Source of the DNA: Sipunculus nudus
Lineage: Eukaryota; Annelida; Sipuncula; Golfingiida; Sipunculidae
Assembly (NCBI GenBank): GCA_026874595.1
Contig: CM049309.1
Location: 66,384,926-66,448,925 of the forward strand
Reading direction: 5' to 3'
DNA: 64,000 nucleotides
A program made the translations under genes and the position numbers. Below are positions 25,430-37,837 of the stretch, one piece after another (position 1 is the stretch's first letter; every line of letters begins with the position of its first letter). The notes under the pieces were generated by a model. The model did not search any database. It had not been told where the DNA came from and worked only from the letters and a program-made list of their open reading frames with translations.

Positions 25430-25660
25430 TATTGTAGGCTTCCTGCGGGGAAACCCAGCTGAAGAAACCTCACCCTAGCAGGGCTTTATTAGCTCAGGTC
25501 CTCAGAATCGATCGTCCCGTACCGCCTCCTGCCGTACGTGGGACGCTCAGCCAATCAACGGCCAGCATCTCAGTTTGTAACGCCAGGCAACTTTGTGCGA
25601 GACTTGCTTTGATCAGAGCTGTCTCTTCATCCGTGAAAACACGCCGTGTTCAGTAATTTT
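25430..25660 (+). promoter_or_regulatory. Possible TATA-less promoter region
   Basis: A locally GC-rich block with a CCAAT box in context CAGCCAATCAACGG (about 25548-25561), several CpGs and no TATA box lies between AT-rich flanks. No coding exon is recognised downstream. The frame at 25771-25977 (+) has a true ATG but no known domain. The assignment is inference from composition and one motif. Confidence 0.25.
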
Positions 25661-28464
25661 ATTCTTTTCTATTTGAGAAGATCATCAGCTTTTTTAATTA
25701 TTTGATGTTTTATTTATCTTTAATGCGGATTTTCTGTTTATAATTCTATCGACTGAATGCCAGAGCTTTAATGCCCCTCGTCTGTTCGGATTACTGTGAT
25801 CGTTGTTTGTTGAAGAACATGCTATTGACAGTCCTGTCGAAATACTTAACATTTAATAACCGAGCTTATAGGGTAGACACAAATAGATCAGCTAGGCGGT
25901 TAAGATGCAAACAAATAAAAAGGAAACTGATTAATTCTAATTCTACGGGTAACGGAGTGCATATTTTTTTATTCTGACGTAAAATTAAAGGAGGGTTCAT
26001 TCAGTACAACTGTTCCTTTACTAATCAGAAATCGATAGGCAGTATTGACATGGATAAATGACAAAAAAATATGACACGAGTTTCAATCAGGTTTAAGCGA
26101 TAGGTTACTCAATTCAAGAATTAAACTTAAGGTCTCATTTTAACGATAGGTCACACACTGTATATATTTCCGACAGAAGGTTGAGAAGCAAAAGAAAATC
26201 TTGAGGAATTTTCATAATTGCGTGAAATTGGTTGTAACATACGCCAAAAATGTATACAGTACAGTAAAGTAATGTGTCAATTTACAGGAAATCGCTGTTT
26301 ACTAAACCTTTATATGATACTAAAAAAGTGCGTTTACAGGTACAATGGAAAAGCGTATACTGGTATATGTTTACAAAGTGTATACTTCAATCGAATTTCA
26401 GGAGTGAAGGTGATATATGCTCCCTCCATTCTGGTATTCAATAAAGTGGACGTTGATAGACTGCAGGTTGTCCCATCTTACAATATATACGTTGACTGCT
26501 AGCTGTATAAACATTACGGCGAAGGGCACGAACACAAAGTCATGCTTCTATAACATTCAAGCGCTTTACAAAAAGCGCACCGAAATATTTTCCTGCTCGA
26601 CCTGTTCAGCTGTAAATCTAACCCGAATTCATTCTCTCCAAAAATTTATCGTAATTCATCGTACCGCTCTTTGACAAACTTTCATTAAAACATACGCGGT
26701 TTATTGAAATGAAGGCCCATATTTATGTAATTTTACTAATACTCCGTGTATCGAGTTCTGATAACCCGCAACTTCAGACTAGGGGGAGTTTCTTGAAATG
26801 TATGTAAGCTTTTCTCCGAGATTGAATTTGAAACATACATCTTACCTCCTGCGATTTCTGATTATCCCCTCTAAAAAGGCTACTTAGAATGACTTATTGT
26901 TACAGCTGGAAGAAAGGGAATAAACTTTGCTGCATATATGCAAATTTGCATATATCTTTAATTTTGGGAACAGACCTGATGCATTGAACATAGATTGCGC
27001 CATTTTCCTTTGCACCAACCTCCACGCAGGACCAAGATATATGGGTAACCCTTGGCATTACACAGATAACTCCTCTGTGTGGAGAATGCCCAATGATAAG
27101 TCGCATATCACAGTCACATGGTGGCGCCCATATCAAGATGACCGATCCGTTGCGTATGCTTCACATCCCTCTTAAAAATCAATCAATTTTTAATTTTAGA
27201 GGCGCTTCATGCATACCAGAATGATCAGCTGAGTTTACAGGGCTTTCAGCATAAAACATAATGTAAATGTGTGTATGTTTCATCAACAAGAACTATATTG
27301 AATCAATTTCATTTCTAAGGGTAACAGATCGTTTCGCGCTTTGATTCCATTATATGGGGCTTGGCGACGCAACAGCTTTAAAGTAGCAGAAAGTAATTCT
27401 GTTTGTGATTTCTCAACATCGTATATCCTTGAATTCAAATGAAATTTTGTGGGCCTGGGGGCATGGAAGACATTATTATATTGTCAAGATGGTGCTGATA
27501 GAGGAATTTTTGTAACCCAAAAATGACCTGTTACTGCATAAATATACCGGTATACGTACTATTATGATCCTACTACTCAATCCTAACACGATGTGTATAA
27601 GGCAGAAAAAAATCTGGCGACTGATCTTGGTAATTATAAAATGTTTGCAGACGTAAGGTTCACGCTTGCAGCCTGTTGTTTATTCATGCTCTATCGTGTG
27701 AACTGGAAGTCAAGAGAGACAATGTAAAAGTCGGCTTTACCTCCAGAGCTAACCACATCTAAGTAATGGAATCACAACAGGTTTAAAGATACACAACACC
27801 GCGGCCTCCGGGGTACTCCGTGCACGCGAGATGCTGGGCGGTGCCTTGTATTTGTACAAGCCTCATATCTCGAGGTTAAAGCCAGCCACATGCAGCGACG
27901 CCTTGAGAATGACCATAAATTGTGTTGACCCATGCCATACAAAAGAGCATCAAAGAAGCGCTGTAAAGTAAAACAGATGACACTGATGGGTTGAATTCCT
28001 AAATTAGCATTACATTTCAATTATAAATATGACGTGTTGACAATCGTTATTAAGAAATCATTATCCGTATTAAGCAATATCTCAACATATCGGACGACCA
28101 CACCCTTTTATTTTAAATAGGACAAAACTGACTTGTATGCGACGACCGATTAATAAACTGGAAGTTTGGGATAGTACAAATCCTAAATTAGGGCCACACG
28201 ATCGCCGGTTCCTCTAAATGGCAGCCCTGGAGTCATACTGGATGTCAGATTGGTCTGAAATCTATTACCACGAATTATCATAAAAAGACCAATATTCAGA
28301 AAAATCACAGCATATTTAAAAATTTATGGGGAAACGATTTAAAATATTTGCCTGGCAGCTACCTTTGATTTAACAGGAGTCTCAAATTTGATAGCACTGA
28401 TCCTCTCCTGGGTTTCAATGTTCTGTAATATTTTAATAACAGAAATTTTAAAAGAAACCCATTT
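25661..28464. other. Non-coding block, nothing recognised
   Basis: Short frames only. A small inverted repeat CTCTTAAAAAT...ATTTTAGAG is present near 27170-27200. The locally GC-rich patch at about 27795-27930 has no recognised protein. Confidence 0.45.
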
Positions 28465-28930
28465 TTGATTTCCAGTTGGTCTGTAAACCGATACGGCTGG
28501 AGTTCTCATAGACAATAATTGCCTCAGTATAAATTTGAGTAAGGTCGAACATAGTCTCTTGGAAATACTGTGCTCGAAATAAAATAAGCGATTGCTCTAC
28601 GACAGACATATTGGACTTTTGGCTGGTCTGTACTTTGATAGGACTGGAGCTTTTATGGGACACCAATCATCCATGTGAATTTGAGCAAGGAAAAAAACAC
28701 ATTCATTTTGAGATAATGCGCGTGAAAGAAAATCATCGATTGTCTCTCATCTTAGAATTCAGACAAGTCTGTAGAGCCGTCATAGGCACCAGTGCTCCCT
28801 GTGAATTGTGAATGATTAAGCATCTTCTCTTGGAGATACTGCGCGCGAACGAAAGCGTCACAGACGGACGGAAGGAAGGACAGACGGAAGGAGTGACGGA
28901 CAATGATATAACTATAGGGCACCGCTTTTT
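28465..28930. repeat. Three decayed copies of a ~145-bp tandem unit plus GACGGACGG-rich end
   Basis: The marker GTCTGT recurs at 28479, 28626 and 28767 (spacings 147 and 141). Each is followed at matching distances by related text: GGCTGGAG, GACTGGAG and AGGCACCAG; then AATTTGAG or GTGAATT; then a GAGATAATGCGCGTGAA or GAGATACTGCGCGCGAA type block. The array ends in a GACGGACGGAAGGAAGG-like stretch (28862-28905), the reverse complement of the CCGTCCGTC cores at 17.85 and 46.37 kb. It is an old, diverged repeat related in style to those blocks. Confidence 0.65.
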
Positions 28931-29214
28931 TTAGCGGGGCCCTCATAATCATATCTTGAGACCTAATCTAATTTTTTAAACTAACAATTAAATCCACACC
29001 CTTAGTGGAGAAATACATGGCCTGTACATGTGTTAAGAAAACGTCATGGTTTACAGCAGCAGTTTTATTTTCTTGGACGTTTAACATTTTTAAGTTGTCG
29101 CCAAATGCTAATATTCTTACCATGGAACGACTCTTGTTTGTGTTCCTGTGTACAAGCATGTACATCTTTAACGATTGCAAATTTGTTAAAAATGAATCTG
29201 TCAACACAGGTAAA

Positions 29215-29238
29215 GGGTCAAAGGTCAATTAAAGGTCA
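29215..29238 (+). promoter_or_regulatory. Triple nuclear-receptor half-site cluster (DR1 + DR5)
   Basis: GGGTCA-A-AGGTCA (29215-29227) is a direct repeat spaced by 1 (DR1, the RXR/HNF4/COUP type). AGGTCA-ATTAA-AGGTCA (29222-29238) shares its middle half-site and is a perfect direct repeat spaced by 5 (DR5, the RAR/RXR type). Three near-perfect half-sites within 24 bp is unlikely in random AT-rich DNA, although occupancy and target gene cannot be read from sequence. Confidence 0.5.
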
Positions 29239-32066
29239 AACGCATCCAATATTACACTGAAGCGCAGAAGAATGTCGGAAACGGATAATTAAATCGTTTC
29301 CTGCTGGCAGTTGTGGAAAGAAAAGGACGAGAGAAAGCAGGCACTGAGAATAAACTTGTCACACTTGTCAGCAAACAGACACCCGTTACGTATACCATGG
29401 AGACACTCCCTGCCTTGAGGAATACAGGCACTTATATATAGGAATAAATGACTTCCACTGCCTGCATACATTACTCGCGGTCCTGACGGCAAGGGACGGA
29501 GATGTTTAACTGGTACTAGAGGAGGCGGGCAAATACGGCCCGCGGACCATATGCGGCCTATATGAGGTCTATTTATGCAGCCCTCACTCAGTTCCTGTTA
29601 AAACTGAATTGTGCTTATCACTCAGTACAGAGAAGTTTGATAATTTAAAAAAATGAAATGTTTGCCGTAAAATACGCTTGTTCTTTGCTTCAACCTGTAT
29701 TTGCAACAAGGCTTTACCTTTTATCAAAGAATAAAGAACATAAAAGAACAGGTTTCCTCCACAGATTCCCGTTTGGATTCCGTCTAAATGTGTAACTACC
29801 AGCATGCTGATTTCTGATTGTAACAAACTTGTACATGACTGTGTACAGTTCCATAGATCTCATTAAGAATTTAAGTAACATTTCTGAAACGAGCTTACAA
29901 TATATTACTGAAATGTAGCACAGTTATATGAATAATAAAATAAAAATATTAATTTTTTATTTTAAAGTAAACTTTTGAATTTAAGTAAAGTAAATGACGT
30001 TATGTTGATGCTCTCTATGAGAAACGGTTGGCCCCCTCTGGTCAAGAGGAGCGTTTATTATTGTCCGTTTGTAGTTATGTATAACTTAGACGGAATATTT
30101 AAGACAGTGTAAAAGGTCGGTGGGACCGGGTAACCATATCTTACTAGATGACAGAGTGCTAACCCTTCTTGCTTTTGTCGGCCATCCTTTCATTTGGTAA
30201 GGCAAATGAAAATTGATAGGGATGAAGAATGAATGAATTTGATAGCTGCTTCAGTATTCAGGCTGTCATAGCTTGTCACAGTGATAAATGTGTATTACAC
30301 TGTTTTCACCATATCAATTCTTTATCTGCATTTTAAAACACATTTACTGGTAAACAGAAAAGCCAATCTGCTGAGTAAATACCGAAACTATAAATGGTCT
30401 CTCCATGTAAGCGTTTCATAATAATATCTCTTTCAAATTTTTTAATATGTTGAGATCGATGCATCTTAATTATATTTGGAGAAATTGTGATCAAAAGTAA
30501 TTGCTTTTTTTTACGTTTTTCAATTTTCCCGTACAATGCAGCATTCATTCCTTTACAACTGAAATAAATAACTGTCTGAGAAAGTGTGAAAATGTGATTT
30601 ATGTTATTGCCAATGATAAAACCCTTTGTAATTTCCCTTCATTCTCCGTTCGCCCGTCGATTCATGTCTACAAACTTTGGGTACGAAACAGCTTATAATT
30701 TCCAGGTGGCAGTATTCAAGTTGGATGGAGATATCAGTCTGACAGGCTGATCATGTTAAGTCAGACCGGCCAGGTGTTATGTTATCTTTGAACAGTTGGA
30801 GAACGTCGGGAATACTGAATAAAATACGTCTTAGGTGCAACTCTTAATAGAAAGGTGAGATCAACGGGGCTTAGTTGTACCTTGACTAAACTGTTGCTAG
30901 ATTTGCCTGCATTCAAAATCTGATAGACTCAAGATTACAGCCGAGTTCGGCTCAGTGCGGACTCCCAATGTAAGCATAAATAACGTAATAAAGAGACTTC
31001 CTCTTCGCGGGGACGGCGCTGCGGTGATGAAAGGCCTACGACTAGGGCTCTTGGGTCAATTGGGTTACAACAATAAAGTGTTCAGTTCATCCCATATGTA
31101 TTTACGGTTATCACTGAGACTGAATATGAGAGTCGGAGGCATAAAATGGAAACAGTATTTTTATATACTTTTGTTAATATTTATTACTAATCCATAATTT
31201 AATAACCTAATACTAATCCATAATACACAACATCCAGAAACAAGATGTAGTTAATAAAAAAAGACGGGATAAGCAACATAAAAATTTCGATAAACTGAAA
31301 AATAACGATTGGAAAATTTACTACAAGATTCATTTTAACGAACCAGGCTATATAGGTGAACAAGTAGACACGAGAAGGTTATGTGATTTTAATCGAAACT
31401 GATTTGCCAGTTAAAGACTTGACATACATACGCAGTATCGTTTTGGTGAATGAGTTACAAACCAGACTTCTAGGTCAATGTTTGTCTATAAGCAGTTAAT
31501 AGAACAACTGAGAGGGTTGGTGAATACTGACCAAATGATGAATAGAAACAACCACTTCTGACTCGACCAAACTGATTGATGAACAAATCAACCAAACTGT
31601 TATAGATTGTTTAGAAATGGTTAGGAATATTACATAAGTTTAATGTTGCTCTCTTAGACCTAGAATAATATGGGGGTAACTGATTCCAAACGTGTATAGG
31701 CCGAGGTGACCTACCTAGGTGATTGCTGGCTGATGTCTTCTATTTCTTCCATTTAAAGTGCAAGTCCTGACAACCAAAGCTGTATATTAATTGGCATAAA
31801 ACCAAGTTTGATATTATGATATGTCCATACGACATCATAATGCCATAAACAAACTGTGATATAAAGGCCCTGTATGATAATGTTTGCTTCAATTCCTAGT
31901 TTCCACACGCATTTTCCACATTTTTCTATCAGAGTGATATGGGTTTCCAAAGATCAAACACCCACATGAATATGAATACACATTTTACAGACAGATGTCT
32001 TTTTGATTGGCGTTTGCTTTTGCTGCTAGGGTATACAGAGCAAGCTGCTACAATTCCATACAAGTA
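29239..32066. other. Non-coding block, nothing recognised
   Basis: AT-rich with short frames. A duplicated CTAATCCATAAT occurs near 31186 and 31213. No exon or transposon supported. Confidence 0.5.
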
Positions 32067-32229
32067 TAATACATAAATAAAGGATTTAAAAACTTTCCTT
32101 TTCCAGCCGAATCCACCAAAAGGTGCGCAGAATATTTTAAAATGCTACTAGCATTTTAAAATATTCTGCGCACCTTTTGGTGGATTCGGCTGGAAAAGGA
32201 AAGTTTTTAAATCCTTTATTTATGTATTA
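32067..32229. repeat. Perfect 163-bp palindrome (81-bp arms, 1-bp centre)
   Basis: The left arm 32067-32147 and right arm 32149-32229 are exact reverse complements, checked base by base, around a single C at 32148. Arm landmarks are AATACATAAATAAAGG at the outside, CCAGCCGAATCCACC in the middle and AATGCTA at the centre. There is no loop, no coding sequence and no clear target duplication beyond a possible TA. It may be a foldback transposon, a very recent inverted duplication, or a sequencing/assembly foldback artefact. Perfect arms show that it is young or not real. Confidence 0.98.
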
Positions 32230-33376
32230 AACATGAGGGAATAAAGCATGAGAATAGATTTAATAAACCTGACGCTAGAGGAAAGTTTGTATTGTAAGGC
32301 TGATTGGTGAAGGTTACGTATTCGCTAGTTCTTTGCAACAAGGGTATGTTCAATCTGCTAGGTTAATTCACTGTCTGACACCTCGATATAGGAAAATAAA
32401 GAAATTATTGACACAGCGTTTAATTACACTGATTTATGAGCAGCAGAAACGCACCACTAGAGGTTTGAATTCTTATTATCCGTGTGTGCTGCCAACCATT
32501 CGACATGCATGTAAAATTACCATAATCAAAATCCCGTTTACATGTGGGTAAACGCGCTGTTGTTAACTGTTTTAGTGTCAAAATATGACGATTCGGCAAC
32601 ACATAACCCAAAGTAAGCCATGTATTTAAGGAAGTCTCACATGAATTGCTTGGTTTTGTCTATGAACAAACGAAAGTAATGTGAACCATTTTTATGCCGT
32701 GGTATAAGTAAACAACCTACAAAACATATGTCCGGACACTAAAAATTCTATGTTGCATTTGGCTCCGAGCGTTTCAAGCCGCTTAAGGATTGCCGTAAAC
32801 CAACAGACGCCATGGCAGGGGGCTGACGTGCTCCATGTAATGTGGGGAGGAGACTCGCACAACCTGCCAACTAAATCCTCCAGCAGGCGCGTAAAAACAC
32901 AAATAACATGGTCGTAAGTTACTTCCAGGAGGTTTTCAGACTATTCCGCCATAAAATCTTATATTCAACTCAAGCCTCTTTGACCTTTCTCTAAAACGCT
33001 TCAATGGATGAATAAACAAAATCACTTCTTTCCTCATAAAAACATCTTGAGTCAGTTTTCAATGTTTCAAGAAAGGTTTAGGTCATCACTACAGTTTACG
33101 GTAAGAGGACTTCATGCAGGAGCTGAGCGGAAAGAAAAATACCGCGCTTGTAAGGAATCATATAATTAACACTATAATTAAGAACATGAAAGTGTGTTTT
33201 TTTAGTCGATTTTATTTTTCACTATTTTATTCAGGACAGCTTTGGAAATCGATTTTGACAGTTACGACCAGCGGCCTCAAGGGTGGGTTTAGGTGGAGGT
33301 TTGTTCCAGGGTGCGGAGGTAAGGGCAATTATTTTAATAAACCCACGAATGTGGAATATTATTTTCCTGAGTTAAA

Positions 33377-33380
<4 letters not shown>
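32230..33380. other. Non-coding block, nothing recognised
   Basis: No supported gene. Short frames such as 32333-32551 (+) show no known motif. Confidence 0.45.

Positions 33381-33412
<32 letters not shown>
33381..33412. repeat. (AT)n microsatellite
   Basis: About 32 bp of AT repeats passing into ACATACACACATAC. The 135-codon frame 33114-33521 runs through it and is regarded as chance. At 33577-33651 a G/C-rich patch ends in GACGCCCCTG, resembling a degraded right end of the poly-C MITE family. Confidence 0.95.
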
Positions 33413-33417
<5 letters not shown>

Positions 33418-33659
33418 CACACATACGGCTGATGTCCTTCAAAGTAAATCATAGCCCATTTCTCAATGCTTGTCCATCAAACCGAGAGGCAGAAATGAAC
33501 AAAAAAAATTTGTCATACTAATTAAGTACATATTTTATTTCCATGATATAAATCACATTTATGAATAGCTGAGGGCTGGAGGGGGATTACATTTATAGCA
33601 AGTGGGGGGGATTAGACATATACCCCCACCTCTTACATTGACGCCCCTGGTTACGACAA

Positions 33660-36030
33660 ATGTTTTGTTTTCTCTACGAATAATGTACAGTTCGAGGAAC
33701 ATAAGGTGCAACTCACATATTGACATATTTTGGTTCTCAAAAATATATGATAATTAAAAATAACAGACTTGATATGTGGAAGTTTATATCATGAGCACGC
33801 TCCATACCATTGTCAAGAAAGGTACATTGTTAGCGATACAATGTCTAGTATCGCATGACCTTTGGTTCAGTGCCCCGGCGGCCTTATCCGGCGCCCCTCG
33901 TCTTCTGGGAACGTTTTACGACAATGGGTGACCGGCCTTTTGGCATTTCTGCATTCTTCTTTCAATGAAAGTTTATTTCATATAGAGGAACATGTTTATA
34001 CAAGTTTTGTCTGTTTATTTCCGATACATAGATTTACTTTTGCATAACGGACGTTATACGGTCAATAAAAGAGATAATAAAACTGTACAGTATCCACAAT
34101 ATACCTCTGTCTAAAGTCTTGAAGAAGAATGACCAAACTGTTCTTTTTAAGGCATTGGACAAAGTGACAGAAAGTTTTTTCGTCAGGGCAATATGTAAAA
34201 ATGGTGGAATTTCGATAGAATCACAGAGCTTGCTTGGCTGTAATGTCCTTTTTAAGCGTATTGGCCATTGACTTGTCTCCAATAAATTGTGTGTTAGCGT
34301 GTCCTTCGTTCACTTAGTCCTTGCCAAAGTCTTTACTACAATGATTCGTCGTCTTCGCACCGGATTGAATGGAAACTGATCATTTAATTGGCGAAACTCA
34401 TATGTGAAGCGTAGACCACCTGGCGGTTATTCAGGTAGCTTGAGTTGCATACTCCTCAGGGGTATGATAATGAATGCAAGAATAAATTGATCGAGAAAGA
34501 CCAGCAAAGTAAAGTGTAAATCGAAACACACTAGCATTGATATATCCGCCAAACTTTAACAATGCGTTTGCGACATGTTAAGAAAACTTCACAAAATCAA
34601 CTGGGCCTATAAAATGGAATTTCGTATTATTTAGCATTTAAAGAATTTTTCCTTTTTTATTCCTTTTCTGCTCCTCTTGTTTGCGCTTATCTCCAATATG
34701 GCTGATCTTCCCAATCTGCGTTTTGCTCATTTATATAATCACAGTTGCTTATTTTGTACTCGATATTTATTTCATCTTGACCTTTTTTTCAAGGTCCTCA
34801 CTTTTCTACTATTTTCGCTTAGTAGAGGGCGGTGATGGAGGCATAATTGCACGATTTCCAGACTTCTAGTTCTGATTTGTAATTGACCAGACAGTGACCA
34901 GTGAAATGTCCACAAAACCTTTTTTCCGTACTTGATTCTCGAGGACCGAATTAATGACCGTTTATCCGAAGTTTTTTTTACAAATAAAAATGTTGCCATC
35001 TGTAAATAATTTATGTTGCATCGGAAGAGCAGATGGTCGTACGTGCATTTACTCCCGTATTAATAAATGCATAACCGGTTGTTGAGTTGCAGTTGAGACA
35101 ACACCTAATAGACTAGGTTGTACACACGCAGCCAACCTTTCGCCTGGACTTGTACTCATTTATGCAGTTGTCCGTGTGAAAAAAACTACCACCCGTCAGT
35201 TCATCTTATTCACCTTTCCGCGCACCTTAACGGGTTGTTCACACCTATTAACCATCCGGCGATGACAGCAAGTAGATTCTATGCTGATAAAGTAGGACTC
35301 CGAAACGCTCGAACTTGTACTCACGTGAGCAGTTTAACATTGCAAGCAAATCTGTTTTCTGTATAAGCTTTATCATGACATACCCGTTAATTCACAATTT
35401 AGCAAATCTTTAACACGAAAACACCGATCGCAGCACTCTAGTTTCATGTCAGATGGAGTCGGGGTCCGCAAACTCGAGCGACATGTCCTGTCATCTGAAG
35501 ACAAGCGCTTTATTTCTAAGATTCTTGATCGAATCGCAGTTGGCCAGAGGATTCAATGTTGGCAGATAAACCATAAATGACACCAAGCACAGTCTTCACA
35601 AACTAAGGGACTTCAAGGGCCTGATGCAAGACACGCAGGTTTTTGAAGAGGTGAAAGACAATGGGCATGGCGTCTGATGACAAGTAAGTTTAACTGTGCG
35701 CACATAATGGGTGGTACACAGGCGGTTAAACTGTCATGGCGGATTTCCACACCTTCGGCGAGGGAATAACTGGTTCATGTACTTTAATGACAAATAATCT
35801 TAATAAAGTAGTTGAAAATATAATATTAATAATAACTTGAATGAACTTTTGATTTGTTCATTCTATGAACAATTTTCTAATAAACAATTACATATTTATC
35901 ACATATTATTGCATTCTGGTTCTTTTTAAATAACTCTGAAAGCAAACCGAACTCGGTGACACCATCCCATTATTCTTAGTAGTAATATTGGGCTGACGAC
36001 ATAGATGCCACGATGTTATTTTACACATGA
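33660..36030. other. Non-coding block, nothing recognised
   Basis: Short frames on both strands without domains. No RNA gene or transposon could be supported. Confidence 0.45.
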
Positions 36031-36031
36031 C

Positions 36032-36108
36032 CATATCCGAACATTCCTTTATCCGAGCAAACACATTGCCCATCCCACCGAGATGTTCGGGTGAACGGCG
36101 CTACACTG
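36032..36108 (-). mobile_element. pogo/Tigger-like terminal fragment, copy 1
   Basis: On the minus strand the fragment starts CAGTGTAGCGCCGTTCACCC and includes GCTCGGATAAAGG and TGTTCGGATA. It aligns with the plus-strand fragment at 47563-47645 (CTGTAGCG, TTATCCGAA, GTTCGGATAAATG, TTTCGGATAAATG). CAGT-type starts with repeated TTCGGATAA/TTATCCGAA motifs are typical of pogo/Tigger-type mariner relatives. No transposase or opposite end was identified. Confidence 0.45.
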
Positions 36109-36177
36109 TGTGTGTGTATGTGTATGTATGTAAATAAATAAATAAATATATATATATATATATATATATACATACAC
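36109..36177. repeat. Compound microsatellite (TG)n, (TATG)n, (AAAT)n, (AT)n
   Basis: TG dinucleotides run through TGTATG and AAATAAAT into a (TA)n run ending near 36171 in CATACACAGAG. It directly follows the Tigger-like terminus. Confidence 0.95.
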
Positions 36178-37138
36178 AGAGAATGAGAGAAAGAAACTTC
36201 AATTCCCCATCGGTTTTGGTGCCATCACATGTTTGACCTCCTTTTAAAGATTTTTGTAAACATATATTTTATTTCAGTTCTTATATTTATTCTATATTTA
36301 AATCCGTAATCCGAGTGAACTCATAACACTGCTGTCTCAGTAATAGAGTTATCACTGCCCTTATCGACACTTAAATCCCCGTATTAACTTCGACATTTAT
36401 ATGTTCAACGGGTGGAAGGTTTGCTCCTTTCCGTATTATGTTTGTTTGATCTTACATAAATTACTTCATTTCCAAAACGATTAACAGACCTCTTTCCATC
36501 CCTAACCCATGCTTCTAACGTTTGCCATCGGTATAAATCTATTAACATCATAAGGTTATAACAGGTGCCCCCGGCTTTGGAGAAGAAGCAATGACAAAGG
36601 TTATATGTAATAATAGTTTTTATCAAACAATACACATTCTGGTGTTAAGGGCAGCTTTTATACGTTTATACGGTAAAAATCGAAGGCAGCGAAAATAATT
36701 ACGCTTGAGTGGAACATTGGTGTGCCACAGACCGTAGATAATATTCAGAGTGGTTCGACAATGGCTGTGTCGCCTAGTATCAAGGCGTCTATAATTTTCC
36801 AAAAGAGGGTATGATGCATTATTATGGCTCAGTTGTAGCGAAATATGTTTGAAATATCAAAAGAAAATGCAGTTTGGTTCTAAATGGATTTTTATTTATG
36901 ATTTCCCAGTTTGAGGCCAGCAATCTAGATAGGGTGTCCAGAAATCATGACTTCCATCAAATCCTTAGGGTATGAATTCTCACCTAAAATGCCTTTTTAC
37001 TTTGCACATATTACAGAGATAATACCAGAACAGACACCAAACCGCTTTTCTCATGACATTTTTTTATGATTACATTACTTTTAAAAGAAATCATTTCCGT
37101 TTGTCTGGCAGGCAATTCAGCCTGTGTTTTCTACAAAA

Positions 37139-37142
<4 letters not shown>
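36178..37142. other. Non-coding block, nothing recognised
   Basis: AT-rich with short frames only. Confidence 0.5.

Positions 37143-37190
<48 letters not shown>
37143..37190. repeat. (AT)n microsatellite
   Basis: About 48 bp of uninterrupted AT. The small plus-strand frame over it is an artefact. Confidence 0.95.
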
Positions 37191-37193
<3 letters not shown>

Positions 37194-37837
37194 CTTTCCA
37201 ATGTCAATAATAGTTTGAACTATGCCATTTTTTAATGAATTAACAGTACTTTGCCAGTTAACAAGCTTCTAACTATGGAGACAGGATGGCTGAGAGTTAA
37301 CAAATGTAAAAATAATCGGGACATGTAGAAAGGAACTCTTTCAAAATGTTGAAATTATATGTCAGACTAGACACAAAAATATTATGTATAATGGTTATAA
37401 TAAAGCATTATGGTAATGGAAATATATGTGTTTATGCATATAAAGCTTACAAACAACCAAAGCCAAGAGTACCAAAACTATCTGTTCCAGGTAGAACTGA
37501 AGAGACCGGACTAAGATCATCACTGCTTGAGAAAAGGATGTTGGAATCATTTTTAAACGGCTATGGGGCGTTCATTTAAGCATATGAATGCAGTATTATG
37601 TAGTGGCCTTATAGTGTTTATGATTAAATACAAAATCATATCCTTTTGTAACATGTCTTTTGTCACCGTTTTCACGCCAGCTCTGATTCATTTGAAGGGA
37701 GACGAAGGAATAGAAACAAATATGCTGTAGCATTTGTATATTGTACCTTAACAGACCCTTAAATGTCTTTGTTGCAAGGTTTTTACACACATTACTATCA
37801 AACATCTTTTGTCTATGGTATCGCTTTATTAAAGTTA

